64,000 nt of DNA from contig JBOEHG010000020.1 of NCBI GenBank assembly GCA_050633825.1, positions 62,001-126,000 of the forward strand, written 5' to 3'. Below the pieces are notes generated by a model. That model did not search any database, was not told the origin of the DNA, and saw only the letters and a list, made by a program, of their open reading frames with translations. Of the stretch, positions 43,271 through 51,722 are shown piece after piece. Every line of letters begins with the position of its first letter. Position 1 is the stretch's first letter. The position numbers and the translations under genes were made by a program. The stretch comes from CANLBN01 sp050633825 (lineage in GTDB: Bacteria; Pseudomonadota; Gammaproteobacteria; Pseudomonadales; Cellvibrionaceae).

Positions 43271-43319
43271 TGTTACCTAAAGTTACCTTTTGTGTAACGG
43301 TTTTGTGGTGTAGGTAACA
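43271..43319 (-). promoter_or_regulatory. putative CbrB enhancer sites
   Basis: Four half-sites: TGTTACCTA (43271-43279), AGTTACC (43281-43287), TGTAACGG (43293-43300) and TAGGTAACA (43311-43319). The outer pair are perfect 9-bp inverted copies. As I recall, CbrB targets in Pseudomonas carry TGTTAC/GTAACA half-sites; cbrB itself is 1.2 kb away. The sites could also serve the plus-strand His-rich gene. Confidence 0.6.
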
Positions 43320-43533
43320 CTTTTGTTGTTTTTGGCGACATCGTGTCAAGGTGGGTATTTTGGCTATTTCTTATCTTGTCGCTTGATTAAACATATTTAT
43401 ATTGTATTGATGCTGATGGCTGCGTCTGGCCCTGTTATTTCTATTCAGTCTCCATTCAGTTTGGCGAATATAAAATGCTTCCATCGTATCCAGAGATAGG
43501 CCATATCACCTTCTCTAACGGGGGAAATAGAAA

Positions 43534-44055
43534 ATGAAATCCATTCAGTTTACTTTTATAGCCTTGATTATATTGTCGTTTGTCATGGCAAGCGGGGCGC
43601 AAGCGCGGTCTGAACGTGACGATAAACATCACCATCGTTCCCATAAGGTTGTTAAAGAGAAGCATCGTCAGCACAAGCATGAGCGGTCTTACAGTGGGCA
43701 CGATCGTAAGAAATACCATAGAAGTTTTAACGATCGGCGTTTTTATCATGATAACCGTCGCTACCAGAAAAAATACAAGCACTACAAACGGCATCACGGT
43801 AGTCATCATTATCATGGGCACAAGTATAAGCATAAACACAAACGCCATTACTCCGGTTATTGGGCTGACCACCATCGCCATGGCTATCGCCACCGCTACT
43901 ATAAGAAACGCCACTATTACTATAACCATATTGGCTTTTATTTTCCGGGCCGAGGGCATATTCACCACGGTCACAGACACGGTGATGACTGTCCAGACTG
44001 GCACTACGATGCGTTTGTTACCGGTGTTGTTTTGAGTGCGATTATCAACCACTAG
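43534..44055 (+). CDS. very histidine-rich secreted basic protein
   Basis: A 173-residue protein with a clear signal peptide (residues 1-24, cut near AQA-RS) and GGGGGAAATAG before the ATG. The mature part holds about 33 His plus many Arg, Lys and Tyr (HHYHGHKYKHKHKRHY and HRHGYRHRYYKKRHYYY), and ends in a less biased block with GFYFPGRGHIHHGHRHGDDCPDWH and a short hydrophobic tail (FVTGVVLSAI). It is likely a periplasmic or outer-membrane metal-binding protein (Zn, Cu or Ni). The frames on both strands across this low-complexity DNA stay open, but only this one has a signal peptide and ribosome site. It is inserted between cbrB and the CrcZ-like RNA on the opposite strand. Confidence 0.75.
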   Translation: MKSIQFTFIALIILSFVMASGAQARSERDDKHHHRSHKVVKEKHRQHKHERSYSGHDRKKYHRSFNDRRFYHDNRRYQKKYKHYKRHHGSHHYHGHKYKHKHKRHYSGYWADHHRHGYRHRYYKKRHYYYNHIGFYFPGRGHIHHGHRHGDDCPDWHYDAFVTGVVLSAIINH

Positions 44056-44113
44056 CAATTGTCGATTATTTGCGAGCTTGTTGCTGTCATTTTTATCGAA
44101 AGGGGGAATAAAA

Positions 44114-44173
44114 GTGGCAGCAATTTTTTATAATATTTTTTTGATCATTTTAGCCTGCATTCTTTTCGGGTAA
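44114..44173 (+). CDS. possible 19-residue hydrophobic peptide
   Basis: A GTG-started frame after AAGGGGGAATAAAA: GTG-GCA-GCA then FYNIFLIILACILFG, a single hydrophobic helix. The ribosome site is good. It may be a small membrane peptide or the relic of a longer gene; short hydrophobic frames arise by chance in AT-rich DNA. Confidence 0.3.
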   Translation: MAAIFYNIFLIILACILFG

Positions 44174-44271
44174 TCCTTTCTTGCTTATATCAATAACGTT
44201 TCATTTTTCTGATTTTATTTTTATAAAATAATAATTCATGAATGAGTAGTGGGTAAAGTGAAAAGCTTTAA

Positions 44272-44451
44272 GTAATCGATGGTGTAACCACTGTTTATAG
44301 CTACGACGATACCCTGATCGAAACATTGGATGGTGTTGATAAAACCTACATCTACAATAACCAGAACGAAATGATCAGCGTTAACGATAGCGTGGATGTC
44401 ACCACCTATGAGTACAACGTCGACGGCATTCGCACCGCCCAATCAAATTAA
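44272..44451 (+). pseudogene. RHS/YD-repeat protein remnant
   Basis: An open stretch of 59 codons with no start codon (an in-frame TAA lies immediately before it). It reads VIDGVTTVYSYDDTLIETL, GVDKTYIYNNQNEMISV, then TTYEYNVDGIRTAQS, which are YD/RHS repeats (Y-x-Y-D/N spacing with GxxTxYxY). These occur in large secreted RHS toxins and surface proteins thousands of residues long, so this is a fragment. The base composition is higher in GC than the surrounding AT-rich DNA, consistent with foreign origin or displaced duplication. It ends at the terminator shared with cbrB. Confidence 0.75.
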
Positions 44452-44477
44452 AGGAGTCAAAGCCCTTTAATTTTTTA
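44448..44477. terminator. hairpin at the cbrB 3' end / RHS relic end
   Basis: A 7-bp stem, TTAAAGG/CCTTTAA, with a 9-nt loop, followed on the plus strand by TTTTTTATT. The stop codon of the RHS remnant is within the first arm. On the plus strand this is a good terminator; for cbrB (minus strand, stop adjacent) the tail is less ideal. Confidence 0.6.
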
Positions 44478-45878
44478 TTGTCGCTTTTTCCGCGGTATCC
44501 CCAGTTTTTGTCTGCGTTCCCACAAACATTTTCGGCTGACGCCTAATTTTTTCGCGAGTTCGGTTTCGCTCATGACGTCTTGATTTTCTAATACGAAGCG
44601 TTGGAAGTAGTCTTCTAATGATAGGTCTTGTGCGGCGTCGTTATTATTGGGGATGTCGTTGCGGTGATGAAGGCTGCTAACGTTTTGGTTTGAAGTGTTT
44701 CTGTCTGTATGTAAGTTGTTGCTAGTACTCATTTGGTTAAGTTCTAACCCTAATAAGTCGTGATGTATCTCTCGAGTATTTTCACACAGTATCACTGCAC
44801 GCTGGATAGCATTTTCCAATTCCCTGACGTTCCCCGGCCATGGGTAGGCGCTAATGGCTTGGGTGGATTCGGGCGAAAGTGTCAGCGCTGGTTTGTTATA
44901 GGTTTCGCAGTAACGGCTGATCAGTGCTTCAGCCAGTGTAATGATGTCTGAGCCTCGGCTGCGCAGTGGTGGGATATGCAGTTGAATCACATTCAGTCGA
45001 AAGAATAAATCTTCGCGGAACAGGCCTTCGCGGCAGCGTTGCCCTAAATCTCTGTGGGTTGCTGCTAGTAGGCGAATGTTTACCTTGCGCGTTTCGATCG
45101 AACCGACTGGCCTGACTTCACCTTCCTGGAGTACACGCAGTAAGCGCGCTTGCGCTTCCATGGGTAGCTCGCCAATCTCATCTAAAAACAGTGTGCCGCC
45201 GTCTGCGGCAACCACCAAGCCTTCACGGCTACTGGCGGCACCGGTAAAAGCGCCTTTTTCATGACCAAAGAGTTCTGATTCGATGAGTGTTTCAGGAATG
45301 GCCGCACAATTAATACAAATTAATGGGTTTTTGGCCCGTTGACTGGATTGGTGAATGGCGCGGGCGGTGAGTTCTTTACCGGTGCCGGTTTCGCCATGAA
45401 TAAGCACGGTGGCATCGGTGGGTGAGACTTGTTCGATACGCTTATACAAGTCTTGCATAATGGCGCTATTGCCCAGCATTTCCCCGGAGGATTGATTTTG
45501 CGGTGTTTTTTCCACGGATACGGCTTTGGGTGTTTCTTGCAGGACGCGCTCAACGGTCGCCACCATTTCGTCGTGATCGAAGGGTTTGGCAATATAATCC
45601 ACGGCTCCCATGCGCATGGCGTCCACGGCGGACCGCAGGCTGGCATAACTGGTCATAATTAGGACCGGTGTGCTCGTAGCCAGTTTGATCAGGTCGGTAC
45701 CCAGTGCACCGGGCAAGCGTAGATCACTGATGATCAGGTCATAGTTATCTAGGGTATGCTTGGTCGTCGCTTCTTTTACTGAGCCAGCTTCACGCACATC
45801 ATAGTCGTGACGCTGTAGCAACTTGCGTAAAGCCATGCGGATGATGGCTTCATCTTCAACAATCAGAATTTTACTCAT
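44475..45878 (-). CDS. cbrB: sigma-54-dependent response regulator CbrB
   Basis: About 467 residues from MSKILIVEDE, an NtrC-type activator. The receiver has D52 in ISDLRLPG; the AAA+ domain shows GETGTGKELTARAIH, ELFGHEKGAFTGA (the sigma-54 contact loop) and FRLNVIQLHIPPLRSRG; the C-terminus carries a Fis-type helix-turn-helix near ELAKKLGVSRKCLWERR. It is partnered with CbrA 50 bp upstream. In Pseudomonas CbrB activates crcZ, and a sigma-54 promoter with suitable half-sites lies downstream here. Gene order matches cbrA-cbrB-crcZ-pcnB. Confidence 0.9.
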   Translation of the reverse strand: MSKILIVEDEAIIRMALRKLLQRHDYDVREAGSVKEATTKHTLDNYDLIISDLRLPGALGTDLIKLATSTPVLIMTSYASLRSAVDAMRMGAVDYIAKPFDHDEMVATVERVLQETPKAVSVEKTPQNQSSGEMLGNSAIMQDLYKRIEQVSPTDATVLIHGETGTGKELTARAIHQSSQRAKNPLICINCAAIPETLIESELFGHEKGAFTGAASSREGLVVAADGGTLFLDEIGELPMEAQARLLRVLQEGEVRPVGSIETRKVNIRLLAATHRDLGQRCREGLFREDLFFRLNVIQLHIPPLRSRGSDIITLAEALISRYCETYNKPALTLSPESTQAISAYPWPGNVRELENAIQRAVILCENTREIHHDLLGLELNQMSTSNNLHTDRNTSNQNVSSLHHRNDIPNNNDAAQDLSLEDYFQRFVLENQDVMSETELAKKLGVSRKCLWERRQKLGIPRKKRQ

Positions 45879-45928
45879 AGCCGCCAAGTGTGACGTGGGT
45901 TTGCTTTGGTTTCAAGCCTTCTGCGGAC

Positions 45929-48901
45929 TTATTCGTTATTTCCCTGTAAAGGTTCATTATATAGAGGTAGTTGGATGGTAAAGCGGGTCCCTTTCCCTTG
46001 CGCTACCGGACTGGTGATATGGATATTACCTTGGTGCTCCTCAACAATACTAAAAACCACGGATAAGCCTAGCCCTGTGCCTTTGCCGGTATCCTTGGTG
46101 GTAAAGAAGGGTTCCATCACCTGTTTGATAAATTCTTTGGGGATACCGCTACCTTCATCGGTGAGATCAACTTCCAGGCGATCTTCCTCTATTCTGCTGA
46201 GCAATGTGATGGAGCTGTATTCTGGGCTGGCATCATTGGCATTGCCTAATAAATTGATAAAGACCTGAATAAAGCGCTGACTGTCACCCCAGATAATGGC
46301 ATCTTTATCGATGTTATTACTGTACTCAATGGGTTTACGATCTCTCTGTAGTGATAACAAGTGAATGGCTTCATTGGCGCAATCGTAAATATTGACCTTG
46401 TGGAAGTCTTTCGATGATTGTTTGCCGGTATGAGCAAAGGTCACCAGCGATTGCACAATCCGGCTGATGCGATCGGTTTGCGACAGGATGGCGTCAGCGG
46501 TTTCGCCGCGGGCTTCTTCCTCTTCATCGTAACGTAGGTTTTGCGCAAGACAGGCAATACCGGTAACAGGGTTGCCAATTTCATGGGCGACACCGGCGGC
46601 TAAGCGTCCGATGGACGCTAAACGGGTATTGTGGACCAGCTCTTGCTCCAGTAATTGCAGGTCAGTGATATCTTCGATCAAAATCACTTGGCCTTCGGTA
46701 CGTTCTGGTGATTGCTCCTGTATGGCTGATTTATGCAAGCGATACCAGTGGGTATTGCCACTATGGTCAACGGATTGTTTATTAATATGTGTATGCCAGT
46801 CGTTAGCAAAGTCGCGAATTAATTTCCCCCAAGGGTTGGGGATATCTTGCAGGTTAGAACCGGTTACTTCCGATACACTGATGCCGGAGATTTCCGCCAT
46901 GGTGTTGTTCCATAGTAGTACTTCATCATCGAGACCAATAGAGCAAATCGCAATGGGTAATTCTTGTAGAGTGTTGCGGTGATGCAGGCGTAGTTGATTA
47001 ACGTCAGCGGTTAAGCCTTGCATTTTGCTGCCCATACGTTCTAAACGGCTTTCCATTAAATTAATATCAATGGCTTCCGTTGATGATGATGACGGTGAGC
47101 GGTACGGAAAGCTTCGGTCAATAATTTCTGAGGCCATGGTGTGACCTAATAAACCTGAAAGGTTAGTGCGAACTCTCGTTCTTAGTCGGCGTAGTGCGTA
47201 AGGGCGGGTTTCTTCTTCGTTCATTCCCAGAAAATAAAGTGCGCGATCCACTTCTTTTTCTGCGGCGCTGTGGCCAATACTGCTGGTCAGTTTTTCTTTA
47301 AATTCTTTTGCTGATCTGACTTCTAATGTGCGCCGAAAAGGTTGGCTGAGTTCGTCCTCAGCACAGACATCGGCGTGATAAAGTTCTTCATCGCTCATGG
47401 GTGTGCAATATGAAACAAGAATAAACATGGTGATATTGACACCGATAGAAATCAGCGTGATGGGTTCCCACGCAGGAATACCTGTAGCAATTGCTTCACT
47501 AACAAAAGGAAGGTGTAGTGTGTCCCAGCCGAAGACAACGGGCAATGCCATGCCAATAATCCAAATGATCGAGCCGGAAATAATGCCCGCATAAAAACCA
47601 AAGCGATTGGCTCTTGACCAGTAATTAATAGCCACGACACCGGGAACAAATTGTAATGCTTGAATAAAAGCCAGTAATGCTAAATCCATTAAAGAGTAAC
47701 GGTTATTCAGCCAAAGGTATAAAAAATAACTCGATAGGGCTATAGCAATAATTAATAAACGACGTAGCCAGCGCAACTGAGCGTAAATATCTTTTTGTGT
47801 TTGCAGGCTTAATAGTGGCAGCAACCATTGATTTAATATCATCGTTGATAATGACAAAATAGAAATCACCAATGCGCCGGAAGCTGCTGATAAACCACCA
47901 AGCCATGCAATTAAGGTAATCACTGGTGCGTTTGCATATTGCGGTACGCCTAAGGCGAAATAAGAAATGGGAACGGGAACATCCAGTTCAAAACCGGCCC
48001 ATAAAATAGGAAAAACCGGCAAGGCCATTAGCAATAAAAATAAAGGGAAGGCCCATGTCACCATGCGGGCCACTTGATTAATGGATTGATCCATTTGGCT
48101 CATATGAAACACATGAGGCATCAGTACGCCGGTCGCGATAAAGACCAATAATAAGGTGTGAGACGATGAACCTTGTGCTGGGCTGTTTAAGCGAGCTAAA
48201 TGCTCTGCATTATCTAAGAGCCATTGATCAAGTTCATTAAAGCCACCAAAAACAACATAGACTGCGAATAGTCCGACGGTCATTAAAGCAATAATTTTTA
48301 TCATCGACTCGAAAGCCATTGTGGTAATTAATGCTTTATATTGACTGTAGCCCGCGCCAAAAATCATACAAAAAGCGGTAATCAGTAAGCAGTAAAATAA
48401 GGCAAAGGTATCGCGTTTTTGATCCCACTCTTCGGTGTTAGCTGTTTTTTCTGGCAAGGTTTGGGTCAGTAATAAAAGCGTGTCGGCAACCGCTTGTACT
48501 TGTAAGACCAATAAGGGAACCACTGCTAGCGTAATAAATAAGGTTGCCAAGCTACCGGCCAGTTGGCTTTGATAACGAAAAACCAATAAGTCAGCAATAG
48601 AACGAAGTTGAAAGCGTTGGCAAAGTTCTGCCAAGGGCGCTTGGATAATGGGTGCGAATAAAAAGAATGCACCAGTACCCATATAATAGGCTAGTGCGCC
48701 GTAACCAAATTGAAAGGCGAGATCAATCACGCCATAAAATGACCACGCACTAAAAAAGATACCCAGTGACAATACATAGGTTGCAGGGTGATTGGTAATC
48801 TTCTTGGGAATCCAGCCATTGTTTGCGGCATAGGCAATTACAAACAGCATAATAAGATAGCTGATACCCAATAAGGCGATATGAGTCAGTTCAAAGATCA
48901 T
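45929..48901 (-). CDS. cbrA: CbrA-like sensor kinase with SSS transporter domain
   Basis: A 990-residue protein. The N-terminal half (about residues 5-490) has some 13 hydrophobic helices of the sodium:solute symporter fold. A short linker leads to a PAS domain (near LPIAICSIGLDDEVLLWNN), then the H-box ASIGRLAAGVAHEIGNPVTGI, the N-box INLLGNANDA, and G-boxes DEGSGIPKEF and GKGTGLGLSVV. This is the CbrA architecture, which senses carbon/nitrogen balance or transports histidine in Pseudomonas. It works with CbrB. A small cbrX-like gene overlaps its start. Confidence 0.9.
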   Translation of the reverse strand: MIFELTHIALLGISYLIMLFVIAYAANNGWIPKKITNHPATYVLSLGIFFSAWSFYGVIDLAFQFGYGALAYYMGTGAFFLFAPIIQAPLAELCQRFQLRSIADLLVFRYQSQLAGSLATLFITLAVVPLLVLQVQAVADTLLLLTQTLPEKTANTEEWDQKRDTFALFYCLLITAFCMIFGAGYSQYKALITTMAFESMIKIIALMTVGLFAVYVVFGGFNELDQWLLDNAEHLARLNSPAQGSSSHTLLLVFIATGVLMPHVFHMSQMDQSINQVARMVTWAFPLFLLLMALPVFPILWAGFELDVPVPISYFALGVPQYANAPVITLIAWLGGLSAASGALVISILSLSTMILNQWLLPLLSLQTQKDIYAQLRWLRRLLIIAIALSSYFLYLWLNNRYSLMDLALLAFIQALQFVPGVVAINYWSRANRFGFYAGIISGSIIWIIGMALPVVFGWDTLHLPFVSEAIATGIPAWEPITLISIGVNITMFILVSYCTPMSDEELYHADVCAEDELSQPFRRTLEVRSAKEFKEKLTSSIGHSAAEKEVDRALYFLGMNEEETRPYALRRLRTRVRTNLSGLLGHTMASEIIDRSFPYRSPSSSSTEAIDINLMESRLERMGSKMQGLTADVNQLRLHHRNTLQELPIAICSIGLDDEVLLWNNTMAEISGISVSEVTGSNLQDIPNPWGKLIRDFANDWHTHINKQSVDHSGNTHWYRLHKSAIQEQSPERTEGQVILIEDITDLQLLEQELVHNTRLASIGRLAAGVAHEIGNPVTGIACLAQNLRYDEEEEARGETADAILSQTDRISRIVQSLVTFAHTGKQSSKDFHKVNIYDCANEAIHLLSLQRDRKPIEYSNNIDKDAIIWGDSQRFIQVFINLLGNANDASPEYSSITLLSRIEEDRLEVDLTDEGSGIPKEFIKQVMEPFFTTKDTGKGTGLGLSVVFSIVEEHQGNIHITSPVAQGKGTRFTIQLPLYNEPLQGNNE

Positions 48902-49068
48902 GAAGGTTTATTATATTTTTGGAGTAAGTATGCGCCGACAATAATTAATATCCAGACAATAAACGGTTTATACCAACTGCCCGCAGGCGAAATCACCCAA
49001 TTAAATAAGGTGGGTGTAAATATATAGGCAATAAGGACCGTAAAAAGTAAAAAACGCTGGTTGCTCAT
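48898..49068 (-). CDS. CbrX-like small membrane protein
   Basis: A 56-residue protein, MSNQRFLLFTVLIAYIF, then a loop with SPAGSWYKP and a second helix with WILIIVGAYLLQKY. Two membrane helices fill it. Its TGA overlaps the cbrA ATG by two bases, giving obligatory translational coupling. P. putida has a small cbrX gene in the same place. It probably associates with the transporter part of CbrA. It is short enough to be missed by standard gene calling. Confidence 0.8.
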   Translation of the reverse strand: MSNQRFLLFTVLIAYIFTPTLFNWVISPAGSWYKPFIVWILIIVGAYLLQKYNKPS

Positions 49069-49099
49069 AATGATCGATCAATAAAAACAGGTTTTGATA

Positions 49100-50038
49100 T
49101 TACGCAGACCTTAGTGGCGGCGCAACCGATGAATGCTGTGGAATACGTTCTCGTTGCCAGTTCTCTGTGGCCCAGGCTAGTAGCGTGGAGCAGTTATTTT
49201 CTTCTATTAATTCATTTGGGGGTGGATGACCTAGAAAACCTAAGGCAGTAGTAAGGTTATTTACGGCATCTTGATCAATAATCGGTGCAGCTTTTGTTTG
49301 CTTACTGAGTTTATGGCCATCTTGTCCCAGCGCCAGTGGTGTATGGCCGTATTGGGGCACGTTCATACCGAGTAATAAAAACAGATAACGCTGGCGACTA
49401 GTGGAATCTAACAAGTCATAGCCGCGAACCACATGAGTAATCCCTTGAAAATGATCGTCGACCGCAACGGCCAACTGGTAAGCGAATAAACCATCCTTTC
49501 TACGAAGAATGTAATCACCGGTGAGTGACAGAGGAATAGATTGTGGGCCGAGTATTAGGTCCTCAAATGTTTCTGCTATTTGTGTTTGCTTCGATGATAA
49601 TTGATCTGTTTTTAAGCGGATAGCAGTTGGGGCATCGTCATTGGGCTGACGGCTTCGACAGTGACCATCGTATTGACCTTCGAGAGAAATAATCCGCTGG
49701 CGTATACAGCTGCAAGGGTAAATGCGATCTTGCAGGTGCTCAAGCGCTGCCTCATAGGCATCAAGTCGGGAACTTTGGTAGAGCACCTCTCCATCCCAGA
49801 GTAGGTGATGAGCTTCCAGAGAGCGGATAATACTGTCGGCAGCACCAGCTTCTTCTCTGGGGGGGTCTAAGTCTTCCATACGGACTAGCCATTTGCCATG
49901 CTGTGTTTTGGCATCGAGATAACTGGAAACCGCAGAGACTAAGGAGCCAAAATGCAATTTGCCACTAGGCGATGGCGCAAAGCGGCCAATGTAACCACTT
50001 GATCGGGATGAGGTGGGCGAGCTAGCAGTGAGTCGCAT
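49100..50038 (-). CDS. gluQ: glutamyl-Q tRNA(Asp) synthetase
   Basis: A 312-residue paralogue of the GluRS catalytic core without the anticodon-binding domain. GRFAPSPSGKLHFGSLVSA is the HIGH-like site; RMEDLDPPRE, a Cys cluster in YPCSCIRQRI and YDGHCRSR for zinc, DHFQGITHVVRGYDLLDST, and the KMSKS-like GHKLSKQTKA follow. It loads glutamate onto queuosine 34 of tRNA-Asp. It follows dksA, the standard neighbour. Confidence 0.95.
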   Translation of the reverse strand: MRLTASSPTSSRSSGYIGRFAPSPSGKLHFGSLVSAVSSYLDAKTQHGKWLVRMEDLDPPREEAGAADSIIRSLEAHHLLWDGEVLYQSSRLDAYEAALEHLQDRIYPCSCIRQRIISLEGQYDGHCRSRQPNDDAPTAIRLKTDQLSSKQTQIAETFEDLILGPQSIPLSLTGDYILRRKDGLFAYQLAVAVDDHFQGITHVVRGYDLLDSTSRQRYLFLLLGMNVPQYGHTPLALGQDGHKLSKQTKAAPIIDQDAVNNLTTALGFLGHPPPNELIEENNCSTLLAWATENWQRERIPQHSSVAPPLRSA

Positions 50039-50107
50039 ACTATTTTGATGGGGTGATGTCAGCAGGAAGATAGTGTGCTGACCGTAGCCAGCACATCAAT
50101 TCAGTGA

Positions 50108-50542
50108 CTAGGTGCCTACTTGCTTTTCTTTGATCTCGGCAAGTGTCTTGCAGTCAACACACTGGGTCGCTGTTGGACGGGCTTCAAGACGACGAATGCC
50201 AATTTCGACACCGCAAGCTTCACAGAAGCCATAATCGTCGGCATCAATCTGCTCGATAGTCTTATCAATTTTTTTGATAAGTTTACGTTCACGGTCACGT
50301 GTTCGTAATTCAAGGCTGAATTCTTCTTCTTGGCTGGCACGGTCAGCGGGGTCAGGGAAGTTAGCGGCTTCGTCACGCATATAGGTCATGGTGCGATCCA
50401 CTTCTTCCATTAATTCATTTTTCCAGGCAAGTAGCAGGTTTTTAAAATGCTCTCGCTGGTCTGCATTCATGTATTCTTCGCCTTTCTTTTCTTTATAAGG
50501 CTCGAATCCATGTAAAGTCAGCGTTTCATTGCTATTCGGCAT
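50108..50542 (-). CDS. dksA: RNA polymerase-binding transcription factor DksA
   Basis: A 144-residue protein. EPYKEKKGEEYMNADQREHF leads into a coiled-coil with the tip DEAANFPDPADRASQEEEFSLELR, whose acidic DxxDRA residues enter the RNAP secondary channel. The zinc finger CEAC...CVDC has four Cys, so this is the zinc form. It mediates the stringent response with ppGpp. It heads dksA-gluQ-cbr on the minus strand and is divergent from sfsA. Confidence 0.97.
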   Translation of the reverse strand: MPNSNETLTLHGFEPYKEKKGEEYMNADQREHFKNLLLAWKNELMEEVDRTMTYMRDEAANFPDPADRASQEEEFSLELRTRDRERKLIKKIDKTIEQIDADDYGFCEACGVEIGIRRLEARPTATQCVDCKTLAEIKEKQVGT

Positions 50543-50858
50543 GTGCTGTATCTCTTGTTAATGCGTTTATTAAAGCGGTGTTGGTGCCCAGCTATACTAC
50601 TACGGAGTCCTAGTAAGCACCCTAAATAGAGGGGCAAATTTCAACCGGCGGGCAAATTACCAGATATTGCGCTAGGTTTCCAGCAGTTTATCTCTCTATT
50701 GATCTTTATACCGCCCCGATAATACTGGACTAACCATTATGGTGTTAGTTTTTCGGAAAACAATCTTTGCGCGAGATCAAATTGTTCTAATTACACCTCG
50801 ATTATCCCCATAGTTTGGCATAATGGGCCACTTTTTTCCTCTTAGATTTATATTTTGT
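50543..50858. other. dksA-sfsA divergent gap
   Basis: 316 bp with no coding frame of note. It must hold the promoters of dksA and sfsA. A CATAAT -10-like hexamer lies at 50819-50824 for sfsA, without a clear -35. GGGCAAATT occurs twice (near 50632 and 50659). No hairpin or known operator is evident. Confidence 0.4.
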
Positions 50859-51566
50859 ATGAAATTTGACCCGCCATTTCAGCCTGCCACATTGTTAAAG
50901 CGCTATAAGCGATTTTTAACAGATATTGCGTTACCGTCAGGCGAGCAGACCACAATTCACTGCCCCAATACCGGTTCAATGAAGCAATGTATTGTAGACA
51001 ATAGTCAGTGTTGGTACTCGGTATCTGATAACCCTAAGCGCAAGTACCCTTTTACTTGGGAAATTGCCACAACCGCGACCGGTCATCTAGCCGGCATTAA
51101 TACTGGCCGGGCGAATGGCCTGATTCAGGAGGCGATTGAATTAGGTGTTATCACTGAGCTGCAAGGTTATGACACTATTAAGCCTGAAGTGAAATACGGG
51201 GAAGAAAAAAGCCGTATCGACTTTCTTTTATCCTCTTCCGGTAAAGCGGATTGTTATGTGGAGGTTAAAAGTGTAACGCTCGGCGTAGGGAGTGGTCAGG
51301 GGCTTTTTCCTGATGCGGTCAGTACACGAGGGGCTAAGCATTTACGCGAATTGATTGGCATGGTGAACCAAGGGTATCGAGCGGTACTGGTTTTTTGTGT
51401 TCAGCACACGGGTATCGATGTGGTTTCTCCAGCGGATGAGATTGATCCTGATTATGGCGAAATATTACGAGAAGCGATAAAACAGGGGGTTGAAGTTATT
51501 GCCTACCGAGCTCAGATATCGGCTAATGAAATTGTCATCACGCACCCCATTCCTCTTAAACTATAA
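50859..51566 (+). CDS. sfsA: SfsA family protein
   Basis: About 235 residues from the ATG in MKFDPPFQPATLLKRYKRF; an upstream ATG adds an unlikely 12 residues. Conserved blocks are CPNTGSMKQCI, WEIATTATGHLAGINTGRANGLIQEAI and EKSRIDFLLSSSGKADCYVEVKSVTLG, a PD-(D/E)xK-like nuclease core (D, E and K in SRIDFLL...EVKSVT). SfsA was named for sugar-fermentation effects; its fold suggests nucleic-acid binding or cleavage. It is the canonical dksA neighbour. Confidence 0.92.
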   Translation: MKFDPPFQPATLLKRYKRFLTDIALPSGEQTTIHCPNTGSMKQCIVDNSQCWYSVSDNPKRKYPFTWEIATTATGHLAGINTGRANGLIQEAIELGVITELQGYDTIKPEVKYGEEKSRIDFLLSSSGKADCYVEVKSVTLGVGSGQGLFPDAVSTRGAKHLRELIGMVNQGYRAVLVFCVQHTGIDVVSPADEIDPDYGEILREAIKQGVEVIAYRAQISANEIVITHPIPLKL

Positions 51567-51642
51567 AATAAAATAGCAGTGTCACAATGGGAATAAAAGC
51601 GCAAACATTATCAAATGCAATGGCCTAGTATGGTTTGTGTTG

Positions 51643-51683
51643 AAGGCATTACGTTAAAAGTATTGTGTTAAAGGTATTGCGTT
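51643..51683. repeat. three imperfect 14-bp tandem repeats
   Basis: AAGGCATTACGTT, AAAAGTATTGTGTT and AAAGGTATTGCGTT follow one another in the gap before the AraC-type gene. They could be a regulator array or slippage. Confidence 0.5.
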
Positions 51684-51722
51684 GAAACCTAGTATTGCCA
51701 CTTATATATCGATACAGGAATT

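Noticed and set aside
43426..43443. GG-N10-GC match near 43.43 kb as an alternative sigma-54 promoter
   Set aside because: Flanking bases do not fit TGGCAC/TTGC, and it lies upstream of the enhancer half-sites with respect to the sRNA.
43456..44058. Long minus-strand and alternate plus-strand frames over the His-rich gene
   Set aside because: CAT/CAC-rich DNA gives Val/Met-rich and Ile/Thr-rich shadows. Only the frame starting at 43534 has a signal peptide and Shine-Dalgarno.
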